Shown piece after piece: positions 1-10,075 of a DNA stretch of 64,000 bases (its first letter is position 1; each line of letters begins with the position of its first letter). Made by a program: the position numbers and the translations under genes. Below the pieces are notes generated by a model. That model made no database searches. It was not told where the DNA came from and saw only the letters and a program-made list of their open reading frames with translations. This DNA comes from Onchocerca lupi. Taxonomy: Eukaryota; Nematoda; Chromadorea; Rhabditida; Onchocercidae. The DNA is taken from contig JAOVVO010000277.1 of the NCBI GenBank assembly GCA_028564675.1, positions 32,560 through 96,559 of the forward strand, given 5' to 3'.

Positions 1-227
1 AATACGAAATGTATTTCCTTCAAATCCAGATGTGAGATCTTTGATTAGAGTGAATTTGTTTTCATTGCGGTATTTTAATTACAATAATTTAGAAATTCTG
101 GTTTGGCAAGATTCGAAGCTTTTCCATTTCTCTTCATTTTTTTCTATTCAAGTTGCAACATACAAGCAGGTTTAATACTATTTACTCAAATGATATGGCA
201 TATATATTTTGATTTTGTTACTTATTA

Positions 228-303
228 ATTCAGCTAGGTGATATATCTACGCAGATTTGATGAAGATTCAGCTAGGTGATATATCTACTCAGATCTGATG
301 AAA
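228..303. repeat. Two-copy tandem repeat, 38 bp unit
   Basis: Two head-to-tail copies (about 228-265 and 266-303) beginning ATTCAGCTAGGTGATATATC. They differ at two internal positions plus the last base. The repeat lies about 140 bp upstream of the predicted spliced-leader acceptor of MRPS14. It may be a simple duplication in the promoter/5' flank; no function can be read from the sequence. Confidence 0.85.
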
Positions 304-444
304 CAATGATGAATTTTTACTAATATTTTGTAATCTGTGTTGGAAAGATGGAGCAAATATTGCATTCATATATTAGAATTTTAATAGTAATTGTTTCAAA
401 TTCTGTCGATGAGTTAATTCACGAACAGTTGTATCTTTCAGTTC

Positions 445-1527
445 ATGCTTTTACGACAGTTTCCATTTCTGCTGTCAAAATTGAATATATCATGGTATCG
501 ATTAACTGCTTCTACGCGCTATTTGATGAGCTCTAAGCCAATTGATACCGCTGAATCTGCATTGGATGATAACAATAGTTCATCTGTCGAAAATGAACTT
601 TCAAATGCAGTTATGGACGCCGTCAATAAGGAACAACCTATCTTACCATACAGTCAAAAAGCATTGGAAACACTGAAGTAAGATTTTGAATAGTCATCAA
701 GGATTAACCGTAACCGTATATAAAATCTTTGCTTCAACTGGAATTACGCTAATGAATATCGTAAGGAAACTGAAATGAAATTGCGTGTCTTTATATTATC
801 TGTTCAGAAGATTGTCGAAGCTATTGTATTACCAGGATTAATTCGGGATGAAAATGACATTAGTATATACTTAGAGTCATTAAATGAGAAAATTTTAGTT
901 AGTTAACTAGAAATTAAATGCATGGATTTTAATTTCTACAGACTCGACAAATATCCATACTACGTGGAACGTGAATGGTGGAAACACGGTAATCGAATGA
1001 CGTTTTGGTCAACTTGGCGAATGAAGAGAGATGTGAAAAGGCGACATTTGCTTGCTGAACTTGGCCCAGATCGTGTACGATTGAAGGCACTAAAATGTAA
1101 TACTATATTACCGGAATTGATTCGAGATGAATGTGCCAAAAAGTTGCATAATTTCCCTAAAGGATCATGTCCAAGTCTCATTCAACATTTGTGTCAATTC
1201 AGTGGTGCACGACGTGGTAAACTGAACAGATTTCATCTTCATCGGCAGATTTTCAGGCATTTATTTATATAATTTGTTGACGCTTTATTCCATTTTTATT
1301 TCACTAATAATTCTAATTTCAGTTTCCGATTAATTCAATTTTTTTCAAAAGAAATGATTAAAATTGAATACTAGTTTTTGTTATGAAATATTTTAGCTAT
1401 AGAAATCGATTTTTACAAATTAATGATTCAACTAATTTCGTTGCAATTTTAGAATGACGCTTGCTGATATTTTAGGCGTCTTGCTGATCATGGTCAATTA
1501 TCCGGTGTGCAGCGAGGCGTTTGGTGA
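445..1527 (+). CDS. MRPS14: Mitochondrial small ribosomal subunit protein uS14m
   Basis: Component of the mitochondrial 28S ribosomal subunit, bound to the 12S rRNA head. Exons 445-677, 942-1256 and 1476-1527 join in frame to 199 residues. The N-terminus (about residues 1-30) is Arg/Lys/Ser-rich with no acidic residues, as in a mitochondrial presequence. The core matches animal uS14m: MKRDVKRR, NTILPELIRDE, then the C-terminal LADHGQLSGVQRGVW. The protein is longer than human MRPS14 (about 128 residues) because of the presequence and an acidic linker. The start was chosen because a TCTTTCAG acceptor ends 3 nt before the ATG, typical of SL trans-splicing. Intron 2 seems to use a GC donor (CAG|GCATTT); no GT donor joins the exons in frame. 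The following gene starts 257 bp downstream on the same strand, so this is probably the first cistron of an operon. Confidence 0.93.
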
Positions 1528-1569
1528 TGAATATGCTGTAGATTTTTTTTGTTGTTATTTATTTCCTCA

Positions 1570-1581
1570 AATAAAAATAAA
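1570..1581 (+). terminator. Polyadenylation signal of MRPS14
   Basis: Two overlapping AATAAA-type hexamers lie 43-54 nt after the MRPS14 stop. A long T-rich stretch and then the TTTTAG acceptor of ATP6AP2 (ending at 1775) follow. This order (poly(A) signal, U-rich spacer, trans-splice acceptor) is what nematode operon intercistronic regions look like. Confidence 0.6.
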
Positions 1582-1784
1582 TTTTTTTATTTCTTTCATG
1601 TACTTTCGGTTTTCGAAACCTTCCAAGAAGGATTTTTTCAAAGATGCTAGTATTCGTGATATATTTTTGACGTTTTACCTGCATAATATAATATATTTTT
1701 TTGTTTTGCTCTTATTTTTATGTTTCTTCATTTTGCCGCTTGCAGATTGCAAGCATTAATCAAAATGAATTTTAGGTCATTGAG

Positions 1785-4211
1785 ATGGTTTTTATTCACA
1801 CAGTTTTAGCGATACTGTATGCTTTAATTCAAGGTAATATTATATTTTTGATATCGAAATCTGGTTTGTGTTTTCTTACCAAATTGGTTTATATCCTTGT
1901 GAAAATTGCTTTTTTACTGCAGATATTTTTTTTCCAGGATCATTATGTGCTGAACTGTATTTCTTAGCTTCCAAATCAGTTGAACTGCCGGATCCCGCCA
2001 CAACCTTTTTATCTAATATTGACCTTGTGCAAGCAAACAAATACATGCTAGGACTGACAGCCGAAGCTCCTCAAACATGGACAAGTGATGGAGATGTTTT
2101 CGAAAGACCCCGAGCATTAGCAGTAGGTTGGTATTTTTCATCCATTAAAAAAGATAAAATTTAATAGTTAAAATAATTAATTTGCTTGGAAAGTCAGTTT
2201 TTATATGCTAATGTTTTAATTTGAACAAATTTGTTCACTTTAGTTACTGTCATTGATGGAAAGGTTCTGAACAATCTATCACCACCTACATATACTATAT
2301 CGACAAAAGGAGAAAATTTCGGACATGAGGAATTGATTTACAATAAAATATTTGATAATGAAAAGCAGGAATGGATTCTAATGCGTAATGCAGAACTGCA
2401 AGGTTCACAGATTGCCGCTGATGCTCAAAATATTTTTTCAAAAATTGAAGTTATGACGAAAAGCGAGCCACTACGACAGGAAATTGAAAATTTATATAAA
2501 ATTGCAGAATCGGTAAAATGTTTAAGATTACTATCTTTAGTATTTCATATTATCACAAGGAAATAAGACAAATAGTAAGAAAGTTAAATATTCTAATGGT
2601 TTAAATTTAGGACATCTTGGCTATCTCTTATCGTAAACTGATGGATGATATAATTTTTTAGTGCTTTGATCAATTTCTGAAACAAATTGAATTTAATTTC
2701 AAGATTTTGTTTAATATTACGTGTGGAAAGCTCCAAGCTTCTTACATTTTCCAGCTAAAAAGATCGGAAATTGCTTCTACCAAAAATACTCCAACAATTT
2801 TCATTATCGACGTGAACGGTTTGCCAACTGCTGAGCGGGAATTATCCGAAAAAGACTATAACGAAGCTATTGATGAATTGGAAAATGCAATTTTGCATTT
2901 GATTTCAGTGCTGAGAAATGTATACAATGATCGCGTAATTGCAGAACTTATTGCAGAATCGATGAATGAAGTCAAACAGAGGCAAAAAAGACAAGTAAAT
3001 CATTTTCAGAAAATCTAATCTGAATATTTCTGAATAAGTTTGGCCTGTCTTGAACTTTCATAACTATTTTATTTTCATTTATTTTTTCCATACTTTAATC
3101 AACTTTAAGGAAGATTGAACGAGAATTTCCATAATTACAGAACTATAGTTTTTTTTTTTCTCATGTTGATCAGCAGTAGTAAACAACATTTTGCTAGTTT
3201 TTCAACCAATAAAGCATACTCATTCATTTCCATATTATAGTTCATTCACAAAAGAAAGAGATATAAATATTAAATGATAGGATATTTCTATCTTTCTATT
3301 TTATTTTTATTTGGTTTTTCAAAGTCGAATTTAACAATTTCTAAGCGATTAGCTTCTTAAATTCTTATGTTATTGATAATAATGCGCTGAATAAGACCAT
3401 TTTATGATCAATGAACTTATTATTTCAAAATTAGTGCATGAACTGATTGAAGTGCCGCTATGGCACAGTATTTCAATTAGTTCATGTACTAATTTGTGAT
3501 AATTAAGAGATGAGAAATATTATTCTAATATATGCTTTTGATTAGCCTTTCGTTTTCAGAATGCCGAGAGTAGCGCTGATCGGATAACGAAATTACGGGA
3601 GGACCTAAACGTTTACCAGGTTTTTATCTTCATTTGTTTTTTAAAAGAATTTTTAAATCGAAATAGTTTTTTCACTTTTATTTATTTTTATCCTTCAATT
3701 GTTTAAAATATTATTGTCTAAAACAGATTTCATCATTTTATTATCTTTTAAGAAATATTAAAAAAAAAAATGCGTCAATATTTGCTTATAATTCCTAAGG
3801 ATCTCTTTATTAGACAGACATTTGCTGTATGGATTACTTATGATAAGAATACTTGGTTCCGTTTACTTTTTGGATGTGTTGTAATATAAGTATTTTAATA
3901 CAGAATTTTCTTTATCGCCGTTTTAATAACATATGGAATTTGTTATTTTAAATGATTTCAAACTTGTTATTTTTTTCTACAGAATGTTTCAATGATTTAT
4001 ACTTTGGAATTTATAGTTTCATTGTTGTCGATTTCTCATATATTTCCAGTTTGCATCGACTGGTTATCCAGCTATGTTTGGAATATTTCTGTTCGTAACT
4101 GTCGCGCTTGCATTAGTCATTCTTTTCGTTACTGTTGGTTTGTGGAATATGGACCCAGGCAAAGATTCAATCATTTATCGTGTGGTAACAACACGGATGA
4201 AGAAAGATTAA
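1785..4211 (+). CDS. ATP6AP2: Renin receptor / V-ATPase accessory protein 2
   Basis: Type I membrane protein of the V-ATPase assembly and acidification machinery (also called prorenin receptor). Exons 1785-1833, 1938-2126, 2244-2512, 2755-2994, 3560-3619 and 4050-4211 give 322 residues (human 350). A hydrophobic signal peptide covers about residues 1-17. The luminal domain contains FERPRALAVVTVIDG, matching the human RPRA region. A furin-type site R245-Q-K-R248 lies where the human protein is processed. One transmembrane helix (about 274-300) is followed by the diagnostic tail NMDPGKDSIIYR. The ATG is 9 nt after a TTTTAG acceptor, and MRPS14 ends 257 bp upstream, so co-transcription is likely. 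All donors are GT. Intron 4 carries a strong hairpin (3428-3495). Identity is secure from the C-terminal tail. The short in-frame open stretch after 2610 does not fit the phases and was left intronic. Confidence 0.95.
3428..3495 (+). repeat. Hairpin in ATP6AP2 intron 4, pre-miRNA-like
   Basis: Two 24-nt arms (3428-3451 and 3472-3495) are complementary along their whole length if two G-U pairs are allowed in the plus-strand RNA. An inner GTGCC/GGCAC stem closes a small loop. On the minus strand the two wobble positions would be A-C mismatches, so the structure favours the transcribed strand of ATP6AP2. The size fits a microRNA precursor, but no expression can be seen from sequence. Confidence 0.6.
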
Positions 4212-5501
4212 TAATCATTAAGTTACCATTGTATTCTTACATGGTAATTAATTTGCGGTTGTGTAAAAAATTTTCTTAAAATCACAAAAGACTAATTTTC
4301 CAGTATTTCATTGATTAACGAGTTTCAATTGTTGAGCTTTATTTCGCATTTCACTGAGCTGTGATATAGTTCCGAGATCTATTATTAGACAGGACACTGG
4401 ACAGGAAAATTATTATTGGAAATAAAAGAGGAGTCATTTCTTGAGCTCTATAAATGAAGTTGGTATTCTTTGAAAAATTGGAAAAATTTAAATCACGACG
4501 ATCAAATAGTTTTACTGAAAAATATTAAATTATATTACTTTGTTGCTAATTTCTGTATCAACATTTTTATATTTGCTACAGCTGCAGAAAGTGGAATTTT
4601 CTTTTTTTTTTTCTTTCAAACTCGTGAGTGTTAAAAGTTGTAAATTTTGTAAATGTATTCTTTCCATCTTTTTTAAAAAACTTCTTTTTTAACTTTGGTT
4701 TCGAATTTCTTAGAAGACATTTGGATTTAAATTGTGGCTAACTTTCTGATCTTTAAATATTTTGTTTAACGCATTTGTGCCAAAGTGATATCAGGGACCA
4801 AATTATAGAATCAGTACATGGATTCGTTTAATTTTATTTCATCAGTTAGTTTTTAGTGGCCAATATTCTAATCACTTTGTTTTTATTTCCGCTCCATAAC
4901 TATTGTGATATGTTGGAAAATATATTTCGCTCTAATGTTTTAGTTAGAAATATAGACATTCCTATAAATTTGCAATGACATACAATTTAACACAGAAATG
5001 ATTGAAGCGCTATTATCAAAAAAGGCATAAGCATATGATAGGACATTACAATAATGTGCAAATTCGCATTTTTTGATAGTAGTTATCGCTAATAGTATAT
5101 TTTCTCTTTTTGAATCAGTGAGATTCAGAATTATTTCAAACTGTTTCTTACCATTTTAAATGGAATTCAGTATTTTGGAGCTTGAATTTCCACAATTCAA
5201 TTTTGTGAATATTGGAGAAAGAAAAAAAACTTCGACATTCTATGTTCGTTTTTCGAGATTAGTTCTAGAAATAAGTTTCGAAAGAATGTTCTCGAAGTTA
5301 TCTTCTGAATTATATTAATATCTTAAAAGATAACATTTTTTTTTTCAAGTATCATTTCATTTTTAGTAGCGAGGATAATATGAACTGTGTTTTGAATATT
5401 AACCAAATGCTGATTTGCCAATTAATTACTGAATCAGCAATTTGAATAGCGAATTGCTTTAAAAAGACAATTATTATTTGACAAAAAGTTTTTTTTGTTC
5501 C
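4212..5501. other. Intergenic, no gene seen
   Basis: Convergent gap between ATP6AP2 (plus strand) and the minus-strand MH2 region. An AATAAA at 4421-4426 could serve ATP6AP2. I found no exon with coding character in any frame, only AT-rich sequence with short homopolymer runs. Confidence 0.7.
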
Positions 5502-6471
5502 TTAAAGTCTTTCACAGCAAAGAGATGTTTCACTTCGTGAACGCCAATTTATATTTGATGAATAGTAAGGTGTTAAAGGAGAAGCTGATATTTGTTGTAT
5601 GAAATGATTTAATCGTTTATGTCCCGCTCCACTGCGACTCTCTCGTTCTTTGCGGAAATATACTGGATTATGCAATCGATTCAAATCATTTAGATTCAAA
5701 AGACTTCGGCCTTTTTCTTTTCGTTGCTATAAATTGAAATTTGAAAAATTAGAAAAATTTTCGAAATCAGCTGTGAACAAATTAGGTTCCTTATAGAAAT
5801 GTTAGTTTTTCAAAAAGAAAAAGAAAAATTGTTTAGCTTAAAAAACAATTTCATAGAATCCTATTTACAACATTCGAGATGGATTTGTGTGAAATATCAG
5901 TGATTAATAATGCTAAGGTTGCATTACATATTGCTTTTTATTGGAACATATATGCGTGAAATACGTGTATGACGTGTTTGACGTATCATGGAATATCTAA
6001 CTGATTAATAATCAGATACCATAACTGCCAACTATTTAATCTTGGCATAACTTTCAAATTCGTCTAATACGTCAGACAAATTTCGTAAAAAAAGCTTCCG
6101 ATGCTGTACAACAACTTATTTTGTTTAATTTCTCTTCCAGTTAAATAATGCTCTTGAATATCTGCTTCTATTTATTGTGTTAATTATTTAATAAATAATT
6201 ATTTAACTTATTTTATGTCTTTTACAATATTTTCGAGTAGATTTTTCTTCAAAAATTTGCTTTGATAATTCATAGCAAATGTATTCTGAATATTTCCTGT
6301 TAATTTTGGAGCTCATAGTTCGATCATTTCTCTCATCTAACAACTTTGCAAGATTAAATTTGAAAACAAACAAAATAAAATCAAACTTCCTGTTCAGAAT
6401 TTACAGCATTTCTTGGCGACAAATAGATATTTGATTCTCGGTTAATTTTCTTATAGGCACCACCACGTAAT
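5502..6471 (-). CDS. Two orphan coding exons downstream of the MH2 gene
   Basis: Two stretches look like joined coding exons. The first, 6471-6387, reads LRGGAYKKINRESN and ends at GAA|GTTTGA. The second, 5726-5502, starts after ATTTATAG, reads QRKEKGRSLLNLNDLNRLHN and ends with a stop after CCERL. Both junctions are phase 0, so they fit each other. The residues are Arg/Ser-rich and low in complexity. They lie just beyond the stop of the MH2 gene on the same strand, so an alternative C-terminus is the obvious idea. However, the first piece needs an upstream exon ending in phase 2, and none of the GT donors in the last MH2 exon provides that. They could be an alternative isoform with an unseen exon, a separate small gene, or chance. 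No family is recognised. Confidence 0.4.
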
Positions 6472-6580
6472 CTAAAACGATCCAAATTATGGATTCATTG
6501 AATAATTCCAGATTCATTTTGATTATTGCGCTCTTTTTTTGAATCAAAACTTGATTAAATCCTTGAATAAAATGGATGAC

Positions 6581-9500
6581 TCATCTTAATTGACGATTCC
6601 AGTAAGCAGAATTAATTCCGGAATGATAAGAAGAGCCGGAACTGATCGACGAAACGACGCGTCCGTTGCAATTTGTATCCATATTACCGGACTGTAAGTA
6701 GCCATCACAATGATTTATGCTATGTAGCTCAGTACTTGTCGATGGTGATGGTGTGTTCGAGGCTGAAATTGAATTTTAAATCTTATTTTAGGAAATTGGA
6801 AAGAATCGGATTTAAATGTTTACTTGGCTATGAATAACCATTTAATAAAATTATTGATCGTTTTTACTTATTGGTATTCCAGGTTTCTGATTAGTTTTCT
6901 AAAATATACCTGAATTACTGGGTAGCAAAATTTGGATCATTTCTAGCGCTGTTAAATTTATCACAGCAAACCATAGGGCTGATGATAGCGGATCTGTTGG
7001 CTTATCAATCTGAAAATAATTTCATATTTCATGATTTGTGATGTTAAATTGAAAATTATGCAAATGAAAGATCGTCACTAGCAATGTGATTCTCGAATGA
7101 AATATGGATATTTTTCAAGTGTAAAAATAAATTAAATTAAATCAAATTTAATGAAATTAAATCGAACGTGTGCATAAGTGATTGCCATCCGACTATATCG
7201 ATCTCGTGCGGAATCATCGAAATCTTTATGTCGTAAAACGAATTCTTTGAGAATTTTCAAGTCAAAAATCTAAAATATGACTATTATAAATTTTAACATC
7301 ATTCAAACTCTTTTGTTGCATTATTAAAAGATTACAATATCGATTTTTTATATTAAGTACAATTTCGAAAAAATTATGCTTCACATGATCTTTTTGAACG
7401 TTATACCTAATTTGCAGGATAATGCTATATCGAATAATTGTTTTTAAATTTTAATAATTTTATGAAAAAAATTTCGTTCTCACCTTAATTGGATCATTCT
7501 TAACAGTGATCTCTCCTAATATTCCACTAACAAAAACACTTCCTTCTGTACATTTAAGCCAAATGTTACCGATATCATCAATTTTCATTTTTACACCCTA
7601 AAAAACTAGTATTTTACTTAAATTAATTGCTCATTGTTGAGAATTTGCTTTGTTCATATAATCTTTTAAATTAAGATTAATTTTTGAAATAAAATTAATA
7701 TAATATTTTTTTTTTCATTGTTGAAATTTGCCAGTCATAATGTTTGAAATGAATTCAAATCAATTCATTCCTGGAATATAATGTTATAGCAGCAGTTTAA
7801 TAGCAAACAAATGTTACATGGAATTTTAAAATTATTTTTGAAAATTTGTAAAGAAGGAATAAATGGATTTAAATTTTTTTTTTTCTTTAGAAAAAGATGA
7901 AATGTAATGATTATTTTCATTTCTCAGACTGAATTCTTGTATTGGATAATCAGGAAAAGATAAATTTCCTTTTTAAGAAATGGAATATAATACTTTGCTG
8001 TTATCATTAAATTATTATGATAACACTAGCTAAACCCAACGACGAGAAGCATGGCCGGTCCAGTTATATAAATAAAAATGTAAATGTTCGTTTGTTCAAA
8101 ATTCTAAATTTCCGGAAGTTCTTACCTACTGCTTTTAAATTTCCATACATAAAAAAAAAACATGCATCTAATCGAAAGCAACGTTGATTCAAAATTTCAA
8201 AGTAAATCGGTGAAAAACTTTCGAAGATTTAATATCTTGAACAATGAACATTTATATTTTTATTGATATAAATTGAAATCTTCTTTTTTTTTTTTTCAAA
8301 TAAATCTATACCTTCTACGAAAGTTAGTTTAGATAAAATTGAAATTTTACGTACTTTTTCGAAAATTTCAAATGATCGGATCGTGCCATCATCACGATAT
8401 GAGTTATCAAATCGTTGTAAACCAATCCTATGGAAAAATAAGTAAATATTAGAAAATGATTTAATATTTCATAAAATAAAACAAAATTATTAATTAGAAT
8501 TAATATGATTGTATCTATGAAGCATATATGAATATCTTCTGAAACGAATTCATATATTTCTTGAATAGAAAGAAGGGGGAAAATTACAAAATTTTGAGGT
8601 TATGAATAGATTCATTTTTTGTATTTTTCCAATTAGATAATGGTAAAAGGATCAAAATCAGTGTATGTGTATTTCTTTTAGATGTATATTAAAATCTATT
8701 ACGATTCAGATGTATCGTGCAATGAAAAAACTAGTTTTTTTTTTTTTTAATTTAAGTGAAAATGAGTCATTTTATTCGATTTTTGAATGATGATTTGAAA
8801 TTTTTCAAAAGAAGTGCCACCATAATAATTATCATAATATTTAAAATACGGTAACTATCAATTCAAGTAATAATTGACCCAAAAAAGAGTTGAAGTGAAG
8901 TCATTTCTATAAAATCATATAATAAATTCATATATCAATTAATTAAGCATTTCGTAGATACCATTATCTTAAGCATTTCAAAGATAATAGTACTCCCAAG
9001 CATGTGCATTTTATTTTTAAATTGAAATGGAATAAAATTTGGAACTTATTAATTCTATTCCTTAACTTTTCAATTTATTTTATCCGTTAATATTTATATA
9101 AGAGATGAAAATGAGGAATAATCTTAATAACGCTTTAAATCCTACTGTTAGTTCGGAATTTTGATAGTGAGATTCCAAATTTTTAAACCAAAATCTCAGA
9201 AGTGGACTCAAAATTTTAATTTAAGTCGGTAAGATTTCAAATCAAAAAAAAATCTGAAACGTTCACTACATCGAATGAATACTAAGAACTTTTGTGAGTT
9301 TTAAATTATAACTTCTTAACAGCTCAATCAGCAAATGATTTGAATTAATTGCTGAAATGATTGATATCACAAATTTTAATGGGAAGATTGATAATTGTCC
9401 ATATTAGCATTGTATATCATGAAATCAATGACAATGATCATAGTTTGAAATTTAAAAACCATCTAAAATCTGATAGTAATTATGTTCATTTAAGGAAAAT

Positions 9501-10075
9501 TTAAGAATGAATTTCAATCTGAAAAAAAACCCTGAATTCAATTAAAGAAAAAAAAAAAAAGAAAACCTTACCGAAGACCGTCAAATTCAGCATCACTTCC
9601 GTCAATTGTAATAATACGTGATCTGAGATAAGCCTTTGCAGAGCGAATATTCCTTTCCATAACGATTAATTTGCCCCAAATTTGTTCCTCAATGTTTGAA
9701 AGTTTTCGATAAACTTCCATAATGTTATCCTTAAACGATTTATCATTGGAATGATTGTTTCAACTATTAAAATGATGAATAATTAGTTTCATAAAAAGAT
9801 GCATAAAAATTTTGATTGAATTTCGAAATTTTCTTTCTTCTTCCAACAATTTCTAATTACAACCATATCTTCGAAATCAAACGAACCGAAACTTCAGTAC
9901 AATATTTTAAACATAATTGATCTAAAAAAATTCAATAAATCCGCCGCAACTGACTTACTCGCTCAAAAGAATCGATATCATTCCAACTTCGTAAAATTCC
10001 TAAATTTATTGTGGTACGTTGATCGTTGTTGTTATTCAGAAGTCGTTCGATCAAAGTTGAACGACAAAATGCCAT
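6581..10075 (-). CDS. MH2-domain (SMAD C-terminal-like) protein without MH1
   Basis: Seven exons: 10075-9959, 9729-9572, 8427-8355, 7597-7484, 7269-7168, 7009-6910 and 6762-6581, giving 281 residues. Residues about 57-160 follow the SMAD MH2 fold. They start with a Trp and IITIDGSDAEFDGLRIGLQ, continue through GVKM and IGNIWLKCTEGSVFVSG, and end with IKIFDLKILKEF. In SMADs the matching blocks are the VDG...LGL, GV..Y and IFVQSP..KIFD elements. There is no DNA-binding MH1 domain, and the C-terminal tail is Ser/Asn-rich rather than an R-SMAD SSxS. This resembles stand-alone MH2 proteins, such as insect Expansion, more than a canonical TGF-beta effector; the function is inferred only. The ATG at 10075 has no obvious trans-splice acceptor, so an upstream exon is possible. 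The fifth donor (CAC|GTTCGA) is weak. Confidence 0.82.
8067..8270. mobile_element. MITE-like element, copy 1
   Basis: About 204 bp inside intron 3 of the MH2 gene. The left end AATAAAAATGTAAATGTTCG and the right end, read on the other strand (AATAAAAATATAAATGTTCA), are near-perfect inverted repeats. The body shares blocks with copies at 13957 and 36094, for example TTTGTTCAAAAT and a region around CAACGTTG followed by AAATTTCAAA. There is no coding capacity, so a non-autonomous DNA transposon relic fits best. Confidence 0.65.

Noticed and set aside
2611..2661. Open stretch DILAISYRKLMDD after an acceptor in ATP6AP2 intron 3
   Set aside because: Its only donor leaves a phase that does not join the next exon, and the protein aligns with the human one without it.
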